Assembly (NCBI GenBank): GCA_017303575.1
Contig: JAFLCL010000046.1
Location: forward strand, 1 to 42,860
Length of the DNA stretch: 42,860 bases
Reading direction: 5' to 3'
Source: Deltaproteobacteria bacterium
GTDB lineage: Bacteria > Myxococcota_A > Polyangia > Polyangiales > Sandaracinaceae
Part shown: positions 8,502 to 21,628 of the stretch, piece after piece
Numbering within the stretch: the stretch's first letter is position 1
How the letters are laid out: the number at the start of each line of letters is the position of its first letter
Position numbers and translations under genes: made by a program
The notes under the pieces: generated by a model
Told to the model about the DNA's origin: nothing
Seen by the model: only the letters and a program-made list of their open reading frames with translations
The model's database searches: none

Positions 8502-9155
8502 TCAGCGATCCAGCGCCTCGACGAGCACGGAGCTGCCCTCGCGCGGCACGAGCACGCGCGGGATCTCTCGCGCTCCCGCGACGAGCGCGCGCACGTCGTC
8601 GTCCACGTTCGTCGTGTCGATCAGCTCGCCGTGCACACGAATGTGCTGACCTGCCTCGAGTCGATGGAAGTGGCTCGTCATGCGCTCGCCCAGCGTCGAG
8701 GCGAACCGCACGTCGTGACCGTCGATCAAGACCATCTGTGCATCGTTGCGCACGACGAAGCGTCCCGCGCCGCGATCCTCGGCGCGGTAGCGCCCACCCG
8801 CGCGGCTGCACGGACGCGTGCACGCACACGCCTCGCAGCGGTGCACGACGTGATCGAACGCGCAGCACGCACCCTCTTGCGACTCGACGGGCCGCAGCGG
8901 CACCACGACGCCTTCGACCACGCGTGCCTTCCGAAGCGAGCGCACGAGCTTCTCCTCGCGCAGACCGCGGAGCGGCGTCCACTTGTCCCGCGCGAACGTG
9001 GTCGCGAGCGCGGCCGCCGTGAGTGAGCCCGCGACCACGCCGAGCTCGGGCACGAAGAGCGCGCCGACCCCGGCGACGTAGAGCACGCCGACGATGGCGG
9101 CCGCGACGTTGGTGCGTCGCTCCTCGCGCCCGGCCGCTTCTGCGTAGTCGCCCAC
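8502..9155 (-). CDS. Membrane protein with GIDE-like domain, function unknown
   Basis: 217 residues with a GTG start two bases after the stop of the upstream gene, so the two are co-translated. Two hydrophobic segments (~18-52) form an N-terminal hairpin. The soluble part resembles the GIDE/MULAN-type domain in layout: PLRPVESQEGACCAFDHVV, then FVVRNDAQMVLIDG, then HRLEAGQHIRVHGELID. A cluster of Cys and His between ~97 and 114 (CC, H, H, CEAC, C, C) could bind metal. In eukaryotes this domain occurs in mitochondrial E3 ligase MULAN; bacterial members lack a RING and are uncharacterised. The domain call is by pattern only. Confidence 0.7.
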   Translation of the reverse strand: MGDYAEAAGREERRTNVAAAIVGVLYVAGVGALFVPELGVVAGSLTAAALATTFARDKWTPLRGLREEKLVRSLRKARVVEGVVVPLRPVESQEGACCAFDHVVHRCEACACTRPCSRAGGRYRAEDRGAGRFVVRNDAQMVLIDGHDVRFASTLGERMTSHFHRLEAGQHIRVHGELIDTTNVDDDVRALVAGAREIPRVLVPREGSSVLVEALDR

Positions 9156-9157
9156 GA

Positions 9158-9844
9158 TCAGCCCGAGATCGGCACGCTGCGCCGCGCGACGTCGACCGCG
9201 TGCATGCGGTCCCGCGCTTGCGCAGCGTCGCGCTCGAAGCCTCGCGGGTCGTACTGACGATCGTGGCGCGCTTCCTCGACGGCGTGCCGGAACGGCAGCT
9301 CGGTCTCGTACCGCCGCGCGAACTCGGGGCCGGAGTCTCGCCCCTCGAAGACGGCGAGCCGACCCTGAGCCATCACGTTGCGAACGCCCTCGGCCGCAGC
9401 GACGAACTCCTCGGGGTGCGCCTGGAAGTAGCGGTCTGCGGCCCGGACTCCCTGCGCGAACGCGGGGTCGGTCTCCATGCGAGCCAAGGTCTCCACGTCG
9501 TCGCGTCGGCCTTCGAGCACGGCGAGCGTTCCCTCGAGCACGACGCCTTGGTTCTCGAGGTCACGACGCTCGCCCTCGATGAATGCCCCGGCGAACTGTG
9601 TCCAGAGCAGCGGGATGCTCAACGCTGCGCCTGCGATCTCGAGGCCGAAGATCGCCCCCGCCTCACCGACCGCGTGCAGCGCGGCCGCACTTCCCTCCGC
9701 GGCAGCTGCGGCGGCGTGCCCGCCGTCGTCGTGGGCGTGTGGCTCGAGCGTGGCGTCGGGGCGTGTGCCCGCGATCGTACGCAGGGTGGGCTCGAGGTCC
9801 GTCGTGGGGAGGTGAGTGGTCGAGCGAGAGATCGGATCCGGCAT
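9158..9844 (-). CDS. Helical protein of unknown function
   Basis: 228 residues from an ATG with a good ribosome binding site (AAGGAG, six bases upstream). The N-terminus is polar, then an Ala-rich stretch (~50-60) and a hydrophobic stretch (~60-90) that could be one or two membrane helices. The rest is charged helix (RRDDVETLARMETDPAFAQG and beyond). I recognise no family. It lies 50 bp downstream of gltD and is tightly coupled to the GIDE-like gene. The longer frame reaching back into gltD is rejected because it overlaps a certain gene. The ribosome binding site lies inside a hairpin (9,846-9,868). Confidence 0.7.
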   Translation of the reverse strand: MPDPISRSTTHLPTTDLEPTLRTIAGTRPDATLEPHAHDDGGHAAAAAAEGSAAALHAVGEAGAIFGLEIAGAALSIPLLWTQFAGAFIEGERRDLENQGVVLEGTLAVLEGRRDDVETLARMETDPAFAQGVRAADRYFQAHPEEFVAAAEGVRNVMAQGRLAVFEGRDSGPEFARRYETELPFRHAVEEARHDRQYDPRGFERDAAQARDRMHAVDVARRSVPISG

Positions 9845-9845
9845 G

Positions 9846-9868
9846 GGGAGCTCCTTTCGAAAGCTCCC
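9846..9868 (-). promoter_or_regulatory. Hairpin enclosing the ribosome binding site of the 9,158-9,844 gene
   Basis: The arms GGGAGCTTTC and GAAAGCTCCC pair over 10 bp except for three bulged bases. On the minus strand those bulged bases are GGA of the AAGGAG ribosome binding site. It sits in the 50-bp gap after gltD, so it could hold back translation of the downstream gene or act as a partial terminator of the glt operon. There is no T-run. Confidence 0.4.
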
Positions 9869-9894
9869 TTGTCGGTGCGTCGATCGCCGGGTTG

Positions 9895-11381
9895 CTAAGC
9901 CGCGAGAACTTTTTCTTCGACGACGGTGCTCAAGGCGTTGGACACCACCTCGGCGCAGTCGCGGCCCTCGCGGATCGCCCACACGACGAGTGACTGGCCG
10001 CGGCGCGCGTCGCCGCACACGTAGACGTTGGGCAGCGAGGTCGCGTGCTCGCGCGACGTGATCGTGCCTCGTGCGTCCACGGCCACGCCGAGGCGCGCGG
10101 CGTTCGAGCCGACGAAGCCCATCGCGCAGAGGATCAGATCCGCCTCGAAGATCACGGGCTCGGCGTTCTCCACCGGTACGAGCCTTCGGACGCCGTGCTC
10201 GTCCGTCACGAGCTCCACGCGTCGCGCCTCGAGACCACGCACGTTGCCCGCGCCATCGTCGAGCACGCGTGTCGTCTCGAGCGCGAAACGGCGCACGTCC
10301 TCGCCCGCGAGGTGCGCGGCCTCTTCGTGGGAGCTCGACGTGCGGAGGATCACGGGCCAGCTCGGCCACGGCATCTCCGCCGTGCGCTCGTGCGGGGGCT
10401 CGGGCATGAGCTCGAGGTTCACCACGCTCGCTGCGCCCTGACGCACGGCCGTGCCGATGCAGTCAGAGCCCGTGTCGCCGCCGCCGAGCACGATCACGCG
10501 CTTTCCGTGCGCGCTCAGCGTGGTGGGCTCTCCGCTCGCGACGCTTCGGTTGTTGGCGGACAAGAACGTCATCGCGAGGTGCACGCCCTCGAGCTCGGCG
10601 CCGGGAACACGCAGGGTGCGCGGGATCTCCGCGCCGATCGCGACGATCACGGCGTCGTGATCGCGCGCGAGATCCTCGAGCGTCACCTCACCGCCCACCT
10701 CGACGCCGGTGCGGAACACGACGCCCTCGGCCTCCATCTGAGAGACACGACGATCGACCCACTTCTTCTCCAGCTTGAAGTCGGGGATGCCGAAGCGCAG
10801 CAGGCCACCGACCTTCTCGTTCTTCTCGAGCACGACGACGTCGTGGCCCTCACGCGCGAGACGCTGGGCGGCGGTGAGGCCTGCGGGGCCCGAGCCGACG
10901 ATCGCGACGCGACGTCCGGTGCGTGTGCTCGCTGGCTCGGGGACGAAGCCACCGTTCGCCTCGAAGTCCTCGTCGGCGATCGTCTTCTCGATCGACTCGA
11001 TCGTCACGGGCTGGCCCGAGATCTCGAGCACGCACGACGCCTCGCACGGGGCGGGGCACACGCGGCCCGTGACCTCGGGGAAGTTGTTCGTGCGGTAGAG
11101 CGTGCGCGCGGCGTCGGTGAGACGACCTCGGTAGACGTGATCGTTGAACTCGGGGATCACGTTCCCGAGCGGACAGCCCCCGCCGCCGAGCTCGGTGCCC
11201 GCCAGCGAGGCCTGCGAGTGACAGAAGGGGACGCCGCAGTCCATGCAGCGGCTCGCCTGCGCACGCGCTCCGAGGATCGGCAGGCGCACGCCCACCTCGC
11301 GGAAGTCCTTCACCCGCTCTTCGATCGTTCGCTCGGTGGGCTCGGCGCGATCGAGCTCGAGGAATCCGGTCGGCTTTCCCA

Positions 11382-11382
<1 letters not shown>
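9895..11382 (-). CDS. gltD: Glutamate synthase (NADPH) small subunit
   Basis: 495 residues, the usual GltD length. The N-terminal Fe-S domain has its two Cys sets (CMDCGVPFCHS with GCPLGNVIPEFN; VCPAPCEASCVLEI). The FAD site IVGSGPAGLTAAQ lies near residue 163 and the NADPH site VIVLGGGDTGSDC near 295. It passes electrons from NADPH through FAD and [4Fe-4S] clusters to GltB. The ATG overlaps the gltB stop by one base (TGATG), fitting equimolar subunit production. Stop is TAG. All key residues appear intact. Confidence 0.97.
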
Positions 11383-16114
<4,732 letters not shown>

Positions 16115-16118
<4 letters not shown>

Positions 16119-16627
16119 CTCCGTCTCCTCTTCGTAGGCTTCTCGTCGACCGCGGGGATGGGCAGCGTCGTTCGCTCCATCTGCGTCGCGAGCACGATCA
16201 TCGTCTCGGTGCGCGCCACGCCGGGCAGCTCGCGCAGCTGCTGGATGAGCTTGTGCAGCGACTCCGTGTTCTCGGTGCGGACCTTGAGCATCAGCGTGTG
16301 GCGGCCGGTGACGTGGTGGCACTCGAGCACCTCGCGGATCTGCACGAGCTCCTTCTCGAAGGCCGCGATGCGCTTGGGGTGATCGATGCCGACGCCGATG
16401 AACGCGCCGATGTCGAGGCCGATGCGGCGTGCGTCGAGGTGCGCGTGGTAGCCGCGCACGAGCCCGGCCTCCTCGAGCTTGCGCATGCGCTCGAGCACCG
16501 ACGGTGCGCTCAGCCCCACCTGCTGGCCGAGCTCCGCGAGCGACTGCTTGCAGTCCTCCTGGATCGCCGCGAGGAGGGATCGATCGGTGGTGTCGAGGTC
16601 TCTCGGTTCGTCGCGATCACGGGTCAT
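16115..16627 (-). CDS. Lrp/AsnC-family transcriptional regulator
   Basis: 170 residues from the ATG giving MTRDRDEPRDLDTTDRSLLA. The N-terminal winged helix (DLDTTDRSLLAAIQED, then QQVGLSAPSVLERMRKLEEA, ~14-60) is classic Lrp/AsnC. The RAM effector domain follows (~75-150, with GIDHPKRIAAFEKELV and HHVTGRHTLMLKV). Members sense amino acids and regulate nitrogen and amino-acid genes. Its stop overlaps the gltB TTG, so it is the first gene of a regulator-gltB-gltD operon and probably controls it. The ATG 29 codons upstream lacks conserved sequence and was not chosen. Confidence 0.93.
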
Positions 16628-16745
16628 GCGCGTGTTCTCACGGGCTCCAGACGAGCCGTTTGTAAGGGGAGATGACGCGACGCGCAAGAATGAAGTTCGA
16701 CAGGACGACAACATCTCCGCATGGAGTTCAGCCGTCTGGCCAACG

Positions 16746-16762
16746 TCCGAATATTCTTCGGA
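16746..16762. promoter_or_regulatory. Inverted repeat in the regulator/hydrolase intergenic region
   Basis: TCCGAA-TATTC-TTCGGA is a perfect 6+6 inverted repeat in an AT-richer part of the 256-bp gap between two divergent genes, about 120 bp upstream of the Lrp-type start. AT-rich dyads are usual Lrp-family targets, so autoregulation is plausible. This rests on position and symmetry only. Confidence 0.35.
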
Positions 16763-16883
16763 TGACGCGCCGCGATGACGCGATGCCCCGAACGATCTTC
16801 GCCGACGTCACGAGGTGCGGGCGGAGATCCGTCATGGCGAGGCAGCGCGAGGCCCGCATAGCTTCGCCGCGCGGAGGCTCTCG

Positions 16884-18719
16884 ATGATGCGATCGCGCGC
16901 GGTGTGGCTCGTCCTCGGTGTGATCGGGACGACAGCCTGTGGTGACGGAGTCGGCAGCGACGACGCGGGCGGGGCCTCGCTCGACGCGCGGGCTCCGATG
17001 GACGTCACGCACTTCGACGAAGACGGAGACCTGCGCCCCGATGCCCGCGCCTTCGACACGTTCTTCTTCAGCGAAGAGGGCAACCGCGACACGTCGTTGC
17101 CGCCCGACGCGGCGCGCGCGGACGACGCGTTCGTCTCGTGCAGCAGCGAGCCGCCTTCGTATGCGTGCGGGGCGACCGAGCCGTGCACGGGCGGCACGTG
17201 CATCTCGAGCTGGTGCCTCGGCCCCGATCGCGATCCCGAGCGCTGGGCGAGCTGTGGCGATGGCACCTGCAGTCCGTGCGAGACGGACCGCTGCGGCATC
17301 GACTGCGGCGGGCCCACGCGCACGGCCTCACCGACCTTCGATCCGTCGAGCACGATCACGCTGAAGCTGCACGGCCTCGCGGTCTCGACGGAAGGTCGCA
17401 TCGAGGATCGTGTGTACGGCGCCGCGATCGCGGAGAGCGATCTCGAGGCCACGCTGCGCGTGTTCGAGCCTGGCCTGCCGAGCGGGCTCACGGATCCGAG
17501 CGCGCCGAACCAGCTCGTCGCGGCCGAGTTCTACGGACGCACCGCTGCGGCGTGGATGAGCCCAGAGCAGGTCGCCGAGGTCGAGTCGCTCTCCGACGAG
17601 GGCCCCGAGGCCCTGCATCGCTACGCGCTGATCGTCGCGATGTTCCTGCGGGATCGGCTCTCGCGCAGCGGCGCGACGCACGTCGCGATCGCGTGTCACT
17701 CGATGGGCTGTCACGTGACGCGCTACCTCGTCGAGCACGATCTCCTCGGCCTCGCGTCCGAGGGTCGCATCGCGCGCATCGTGCTCATGGCGGGCGTGGT
17801 CAACGGCGCGGGCATGTCGGAGCTCTTCGACAACCCCAGCCTCCGCGCCTACGCCGAGAGCGCGCCGATCCGCACCACCGACTTCGTGCACATGCACCCC
17901 GAGTTCGTGAGGGACGAGACGGCGATCTGGGATCATCGCCTGCGCGAGGCGAACAACCCGATGTGGGCGGGCATGATCCTCCACACCATCACGGGCACCG
18001 ACCCCGCCATCGCAGGCTCGACGGGCCTCCTTCGTCCGCTCGAGATCATCAACCCGGGCTCGCTCGCGAACGACGCGATCCTCTTCGACCAGGACACGTT
18101 CTTCACCTCGATGGCGGCGTCGAACCAGCTGCTCACGACGGGCGGCGCGCGTCTCTCGCCGGGGCACACGTTCGTCGACGCGAACCATCCGAGCGTGGAG
18201 CCGAACGACGGGGCGGCGGCGACGGCCGCGGCGATGCTGTTCCACCATCGACGCGTCACGATCACGCTGCGCTCGGTGACGCTTCACGACGATCACGAGC
18301 GCCACGGCGGCTTCGATCCGACGACGTTCGGCGCGCCGCCCGCGGATCTCGTGCCCGAGGTCGACGTGCGCTTCGACCGCTACACCATGCCGACGTTCGG
18401 CCGCGCGGCGCTCGTGTCCACGCAGTCGCTCTCGGCGCGCTCGGCGGCGTTCTTCCAGATGGAAGAGGACGAGACGCGCGACGCGGACGTGGTGCTCTTC
18501 GACGGTCCCGTCTTCGACGCGCAGACGGAGCTCGATCTCACGCTCGCCATCCGCGAGGTCGACAGCTACCCGCGCTACGGCATCACGGAGCTCCCCTCGG
18601 GCGACGGCTCGGTGCTCGCGAGCTTCGACGGTGCCGTGGCGATCGCCGACGGCGAGCTCACGCTCTCGAGCGAAGACCTCGACGCCGTCGTCGAGGTGCG
18701 CGTCCACACGCTCTATTGA
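16884..18719 (+). CDS. Alpha/beta-hydrolase lipoprotein (lipase/esterase-like)
   Basis: 611 residues from MMRSRAVWLVL, followed by a lipobox (GVIGTTAC). After an Asp-rich linker comes a short Cys-rich module (~90-150: CSSEPPSYACG, CTGGTCISSWC, CSPCETDRCGIDCGG). The hydrolase core starts near ITLKLHGLAV. The nucleophile elbow is VAIACHSMGCH, a variant of G-H-S-M-G in which the first Gly is Cys; the Ser looks intact. HTFVDANHPSVEPND may carry the catalytic His. The C-terminal ~150 residues are beta-rich with no known match. Predicted to face outward. It converges with the next gene, one base between stops. Substrate unknown. Confidence 0.75.
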   Translation: MMRSRAVWLVLGVIGTTACGDGVGSDDAGGASLDARAPMDVTHFDEDGDLRPDARAFDTFFFSEEGNRDTSLPPDAARADDAFVSCSSEPPSYACGATEPCTGGTCISSWCLGPDRDPERWASCGDGTCSPCETDRCGIDCGGPTRTASPTFDPSSTITLKLHGLAVSTEGRIEDRVYGAAIAESDLEATLRVFEPGLPSGLTDPSAPNQLVAAEFYGRTAAAWMSPEQVAEVESLSDEGPEALHRYALIVAMFLRDRLSRSGATHVAIACHSMGCHVTRYLVEHDLLGLASEGRIARIVLMAGVVNGAGMSELFDNPSLRAYAESAPIRTTDFVHMHPEFVRDETAIWDHRLREANNPMWAGMILHTITGTDPAIAGSTGLLRPLEIINPGSLANDAILFDQDTFFTSMAASNQLLTTGGARLSPGHTFVDANHPSVEPNDGAAATAAAMLFHHRRVTITLRSVTLHDDHERHGGFDPTTFGAPPADLVPEVDVRFDRYTMPTFGRAALVSTQSLSARSAAFFQMEEDETRDADVVLFDGPVFDAQTELDLTLAIREVDSYPRYGITELPSGDGSVLASFDGAVAIADGELTLSSEDLDAVVEVRVHTLY

Positions 18720-18720
18720 G

Positions 18721-19479
18721 TCAGCGGCGGCCGCCGACGCGCACGGGCGCCGCGCGTGTCGGGATGGTCGGCCGACGCACCACACGTCGCACGTGGCGCA
18801 CGGGCGCGGGCGGCTCGTACGTGAACGGTTGATCGAAGCTCAAGATCACGTCCTCGTCGGGGATCGTGAAGTCGTGCGCGGGCTGGTTCGGCTGGAGGAA
18901 CGGGTTGATGCTGCCGGCCGCGAGCTCCACGCGGAACGCCGTGTTGGGCACGTAGCGCAGCGGCACGTGCGCGACGCCGGCCTCGTCCGTGTGACCGACC
19001 TCGCGTCCGTCGACGAGCACCGGCACACCGGCGACGAGCGGTGAGCCCGTCGCGCGGATGATCACGACAGCGTCGCGCTCGGAGGGAAGGCACTGGATCG
19101 AGTGCTCGATGCCGCGCGCCGCGATCGCAGGATCGAGGCTCCGGATCGGATCGAAGCGGATCGAGGGCACGGTGTCCGCCGCGCGATGGCCGGTGGGGCA
19201 CGTCGCGGTGATCGGGATCGTGGTGCCATACGGCGCGCGCAAGCGCTGCACCCACGTGCCCGACGCGTCGGTGGTGCCGAGCAGCTGCGGGCTGCCGTTG
19301 AACATCGTGTTGATCTGCACCCCCGCGAGCGGCTCGCCGGGATCGGAGTGCGCGAGGAACGTGATGGTGTGGAGCGGGTCGGGCTCGGGCTCACCACACG
19401 CCATGGTGAAGGGCGCAGCGAGCAACGTGGCGCCGCCGAGCGCGAGACCTGCCATCACGTGGGATCGGAGCAGCGACAT
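18721..19479 (-). CDS. Lipoprotein with Ig/PEGA-like beta domains
   Basis: 252 residues; the ATG precedes MSLLRSHVMAGLALGGATLL and a lipobox ending TMAC. Two beta-sandwich-type units follow: GEPLAGVQINTMFNGSPQLL with TTDASGTW, and LVAGVPVLVDGREVGHTDEA. These resemble carboxypeptidase-regulatory or PEGA-type domains, which usually bind other surface molecules. The C-terminus is Pro/Arg-rich (RHVRRVVRRP). No enzyme motif is seen. Longer frames upstream cross the 100-bp gap into the halogenase-like gene and are rejected. Confidence 0.78.
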   Translation of the reverse strand: MSLLRSHVMAGLALGGATLLAAPFTMACGEPEPDPLHTITFLAHSDPGEPLAGVQINTMFNGSPQLLGTTDASGTWVQRLRAPYGTTIPITATCPTGHRAADTVPSIRFDPIRSLDPAIAARGIEHSIQCLPSERDAVVIIRATGSPLVAGVPVLVDGREVGHTDEAGVAHVPLRYVPNTAFRVELAAGSINPFLQPNQPAHDFTIPDEDVILSFDQPFTYEPPAPVRHVRRVVRRPTIPTRAAPVRVGGRR

Positions 19480-19579
19480 CGGGACCTCCAGCGTGCGCAC
19501 GAGGATAGATCGGCTCGCGCCGTCGTGGCGAGAGCCGGTCCGTGACCGTCGTGTCGTGCGAGTCCTTGGGTCGCTCGTG

Positions 19580-21394
19580 TCACTCGGCGGGGTGCGCGGA
19601 CACGGCGGTGCTCGCGCGCGCCTTCGCGAGCGTGACGAGCTCGCGCATGCTGGGGCTCTGTCCGTCGTGCTCGGCCTTGCCGAGGCAGCGCTCCATGTCG
19701 CGCGGGATGCGGTGGATCTGCCGGCGCAGCTCGTTCCTGCGCTCCTTGTGCTCGTCGTAGACGAAGCGCAGCTCCTGCTCCTCGCCGCCGAAGTCCAGGA
19801 AGTCCCACGCGAGGAAGCCTGTCTTGTCGGCGAAGATCGCGGCGCGATCGGGCCCCACGGCCTTGAGCGCACGCAAGACGAGCTCACGCACCACGGCCTT
19901 GGCGTTCTCGTAGTTCTTGCTCATCACCTCGAACGTCTCGTCGGGCCCGCGACGGTTCTGGAGATCGAGGTGCAGATCCGCGAGCGCCGAGGGGAACTGC
20001 GGCAGCGGCACGAAGTCACCGCGGCTCGAGCCCGGCTCCATGGCGGCCCACGTCTTGAGCACCATCTGCGACTTGAGGTTGAGCTCGTAGAACTGGATGT
20101 GGAGCTTCCGGAACTTCGCGTGGTCTTCAGGGGCCACGCGATAGATCTGGTTGAAGAAGTACTGGCAGATGAACGACCAGTAGTGGAAGTTGTCCCAGTA
20201 GAGCTTCGCGGGGAGCACCGAGGGCGAGCCGTTGATGTGCGAGTGGCCGCGGAACGTCGAGGTGGTGACCTCGGTGAAGCCGAGGAAGAACTCGTTCGAC
20301 TGCTTCTCGCGCAGCACCTGCCGCTCCATCGGCTCCTTCGTCACGAGGTCCGCGCGTACGATCTCGGCCGACAGGCAGTTCGCGAGCGAGATGAGGTCCG
20401 AGCCCGGCGAGTAGAGCGGATCGACGAACACGCCCGCCTCACCCACACAGCACCAGCGCCGCTCGCGCGAGAACACGCGCTCGCTCGTGTACGCGAACTT
20501 CTTGAGGAACAAGAAGTCCTCCATCGGCTCGTCCTTGATCTTCTCGTAGAGGACGGGCTCGTGCTTGGCGAGCCACTGCATCGCCTTCTGCTTGGTGCCG
20601 TAGGTGTCGAGCGGGTGGTGCTCCTCGCCCGCGACGATGCCGATCGAGTGCAGGCCGCTCGAGAGGGGGATGAGCCACACCCAGTAGCCCTTGCCCATCA
20701 GGTGACAGGTCGAGAGCCAGCGGTTGTCGTCGACGTCGCGCGCGTGCCACGCGACATCCGACTCGGGCACGAGCTCCTTCACGTAGAAGCGCCGCTTGAT
20801 GCGAAACCACGCGGAGCTGTGGGTGTGACCGCTGTCGCGCGTGAGGCCGAGCTTCTTCTGAATGATGCGGTGACGCCCCGAGGCGTCGATCACCCAGCGG
20901 CACGCGAGGACTTCCTTTCCGCCCTTGGTCGCGATGTGCACGAGGTGCGGAGACTCCGTGCCCACCTCGGCGAGATCGAGCCTGTACGTCGAGTAGCCCT
21001 CGAAGAGCGTGGTCCCTGCGTCGATCATGAACTGACGCAGATCGTTCTCGAGCTTGCCGCGATCGAGCTGGTAGCTCGGCAGCACCGGGTGCTCGCTCGG
21101 GCCGATCTCACGACGGTTCGCGAGCGGCCCCTGCGTGTCGCCCGTGAAGTAGCGCAGGCCATTCTTGATGAGCTGGTGCTCGAGCAGGTACTCGCGAAGG
21201 CCGCACACGGTGTCGAAGAAGTGCGCGCCGATCTCGACCGAGCTCTCGCCCACCTTGTGCGCCGCGTCCGGCAGCGGCCGCACCGTCGGCTCGACGATCG
21301 CGAGCGAGACGCCCGGCATCTGCTTCCTCAGGTGGAGCGCGAGGGTCTGCCCCGCGAGGCCACCGCCCATGATCACGACGTCGAAGCTCTGCAT
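19580..21394 (-). CDS. Flavin-dependent halogenase-like FAD monooxygenase
   Basis: 604 residues from the ATG giving MQSFDVVIMGGGLAG; an ATG 16 codons upstream is possible but the FAD fold begins here. Features: FAD-binding GGGLAG (10-15), KVGESSVEIG (~47-56), a Lys in LIKNGLRYF (K77) at the position of the catalytic Lys of flavin halogenases, WVWLIP (238-243) matching the WxWxIP signature, and VFVDPLYSPG matching the FxxPxxSxG motif. Known halogenases use FADH2 and O2 to make hypohalous acid and chlorinate or brominate aromatics. The C-terminal ~220 residues are longer than in short halogenases. No flavin reductase, NRPS or PKS is nearby, so substrate and true halogenation are unproven. Confidence 0.72.
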   Translation of the reverse strand: MQSFDVVIMGGGLAGQTLALHLRKQMPGVSLAIVEPTVRPLPDAAHKVGESSVEIGAHFFDTVCGLREYLLEHQLIKNGLRYFTGDTQGPLANRREIGPSEHPVLPSYQLDRGKLENDLRQFMIDAGTTLFEGYSTYRLDLAEVGTESPHLVHIATKGGKEVLACRWVIDASGRHRIIQKKLGLTRDSGHTHSSAWFRIKRRFYVKELVPESDVAWHARDVDDNRWLSTCHLMGKGYWVWLIPLSSGLHSIGIVAGEEHHPLDTYGTKQKAMQWLAKHEPVLYEKIKDEPMEDFLFLKKFAYTSERVFSRERRWCCVGEAGVFVDPLYSPGSDLISLANCLSAEIVRADLVTKEPMERQVLREKQSNEFFLGFTEVTTSTFRGHSHINGSPSVLPAKLYWDNFHYWSFICQYFFNQIYRVAPEDHAKFRKLHIQFYELNLKSQMVLKTWAAMEPGSSRGDFVPLPQFPSALADLHLDLQNRRGPDETFEVMSKNYENAKAVVRELVLRALKAVGPDRAAIFADKTGFLAWDFLDFGGEEQELRFVYDEHKERRNELRRQIHRIPRDMERCLGKAEHDGQSPSMRELVTLAKARASTAVSAHPAE

Positions 21395-21469
21395 GCTGGG
21401 CCGAAGATACCGAGCGACCGACGTGGCTGCACGCCGCGTCATGCGTCACCGAGTCGGGCCACGGGGGTG

Positions 21470-21550
21470 GGGGGGTCCGATGCTCAGACATCCTCGGCCT
21501 GCGGCCTGCGGAACTCGCCCTGGACCCCCCCAACCCCCGCGTCCCTCAGG
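21470..21550 (+). repeat. Second dispersed repeat, copy A
   Basis: Hairpin-forming unit: GGGGGGTCC (21,470-21,478) pairs with GGACCCCCC (21,522-21,530) around CCGATGCTCAGACATCCTCG and a doubled CGGCCTG. Nearly identical to copy B at 22,177, same orientation; the two bracket the cyclic-nucleotide-binding gene. Confidence 0.85.
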
Positions 21551-21628
21551 CTCCGCGGGTCTGCGCACGGGCACGGCGAAGGTGGCCGTTTCTTGTCGTG
21601 ATCGGACCCTTGCCCGTACCATCGAGGG

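Noticed and set aside
6891..9026. A 711-residue plus-strand frame
   Set aside because: Antisense to the Sel1 lipoprotein and GIDE-like genes, which have signal peptide, membrane helices and good starts.
16119..16322. A longer GltB N-terminus reaching to 16,322
   Set aside because: It overlaps the Lrp/AsnC gene, whose RAM domain is clear, and adds no GltB-like sequence.
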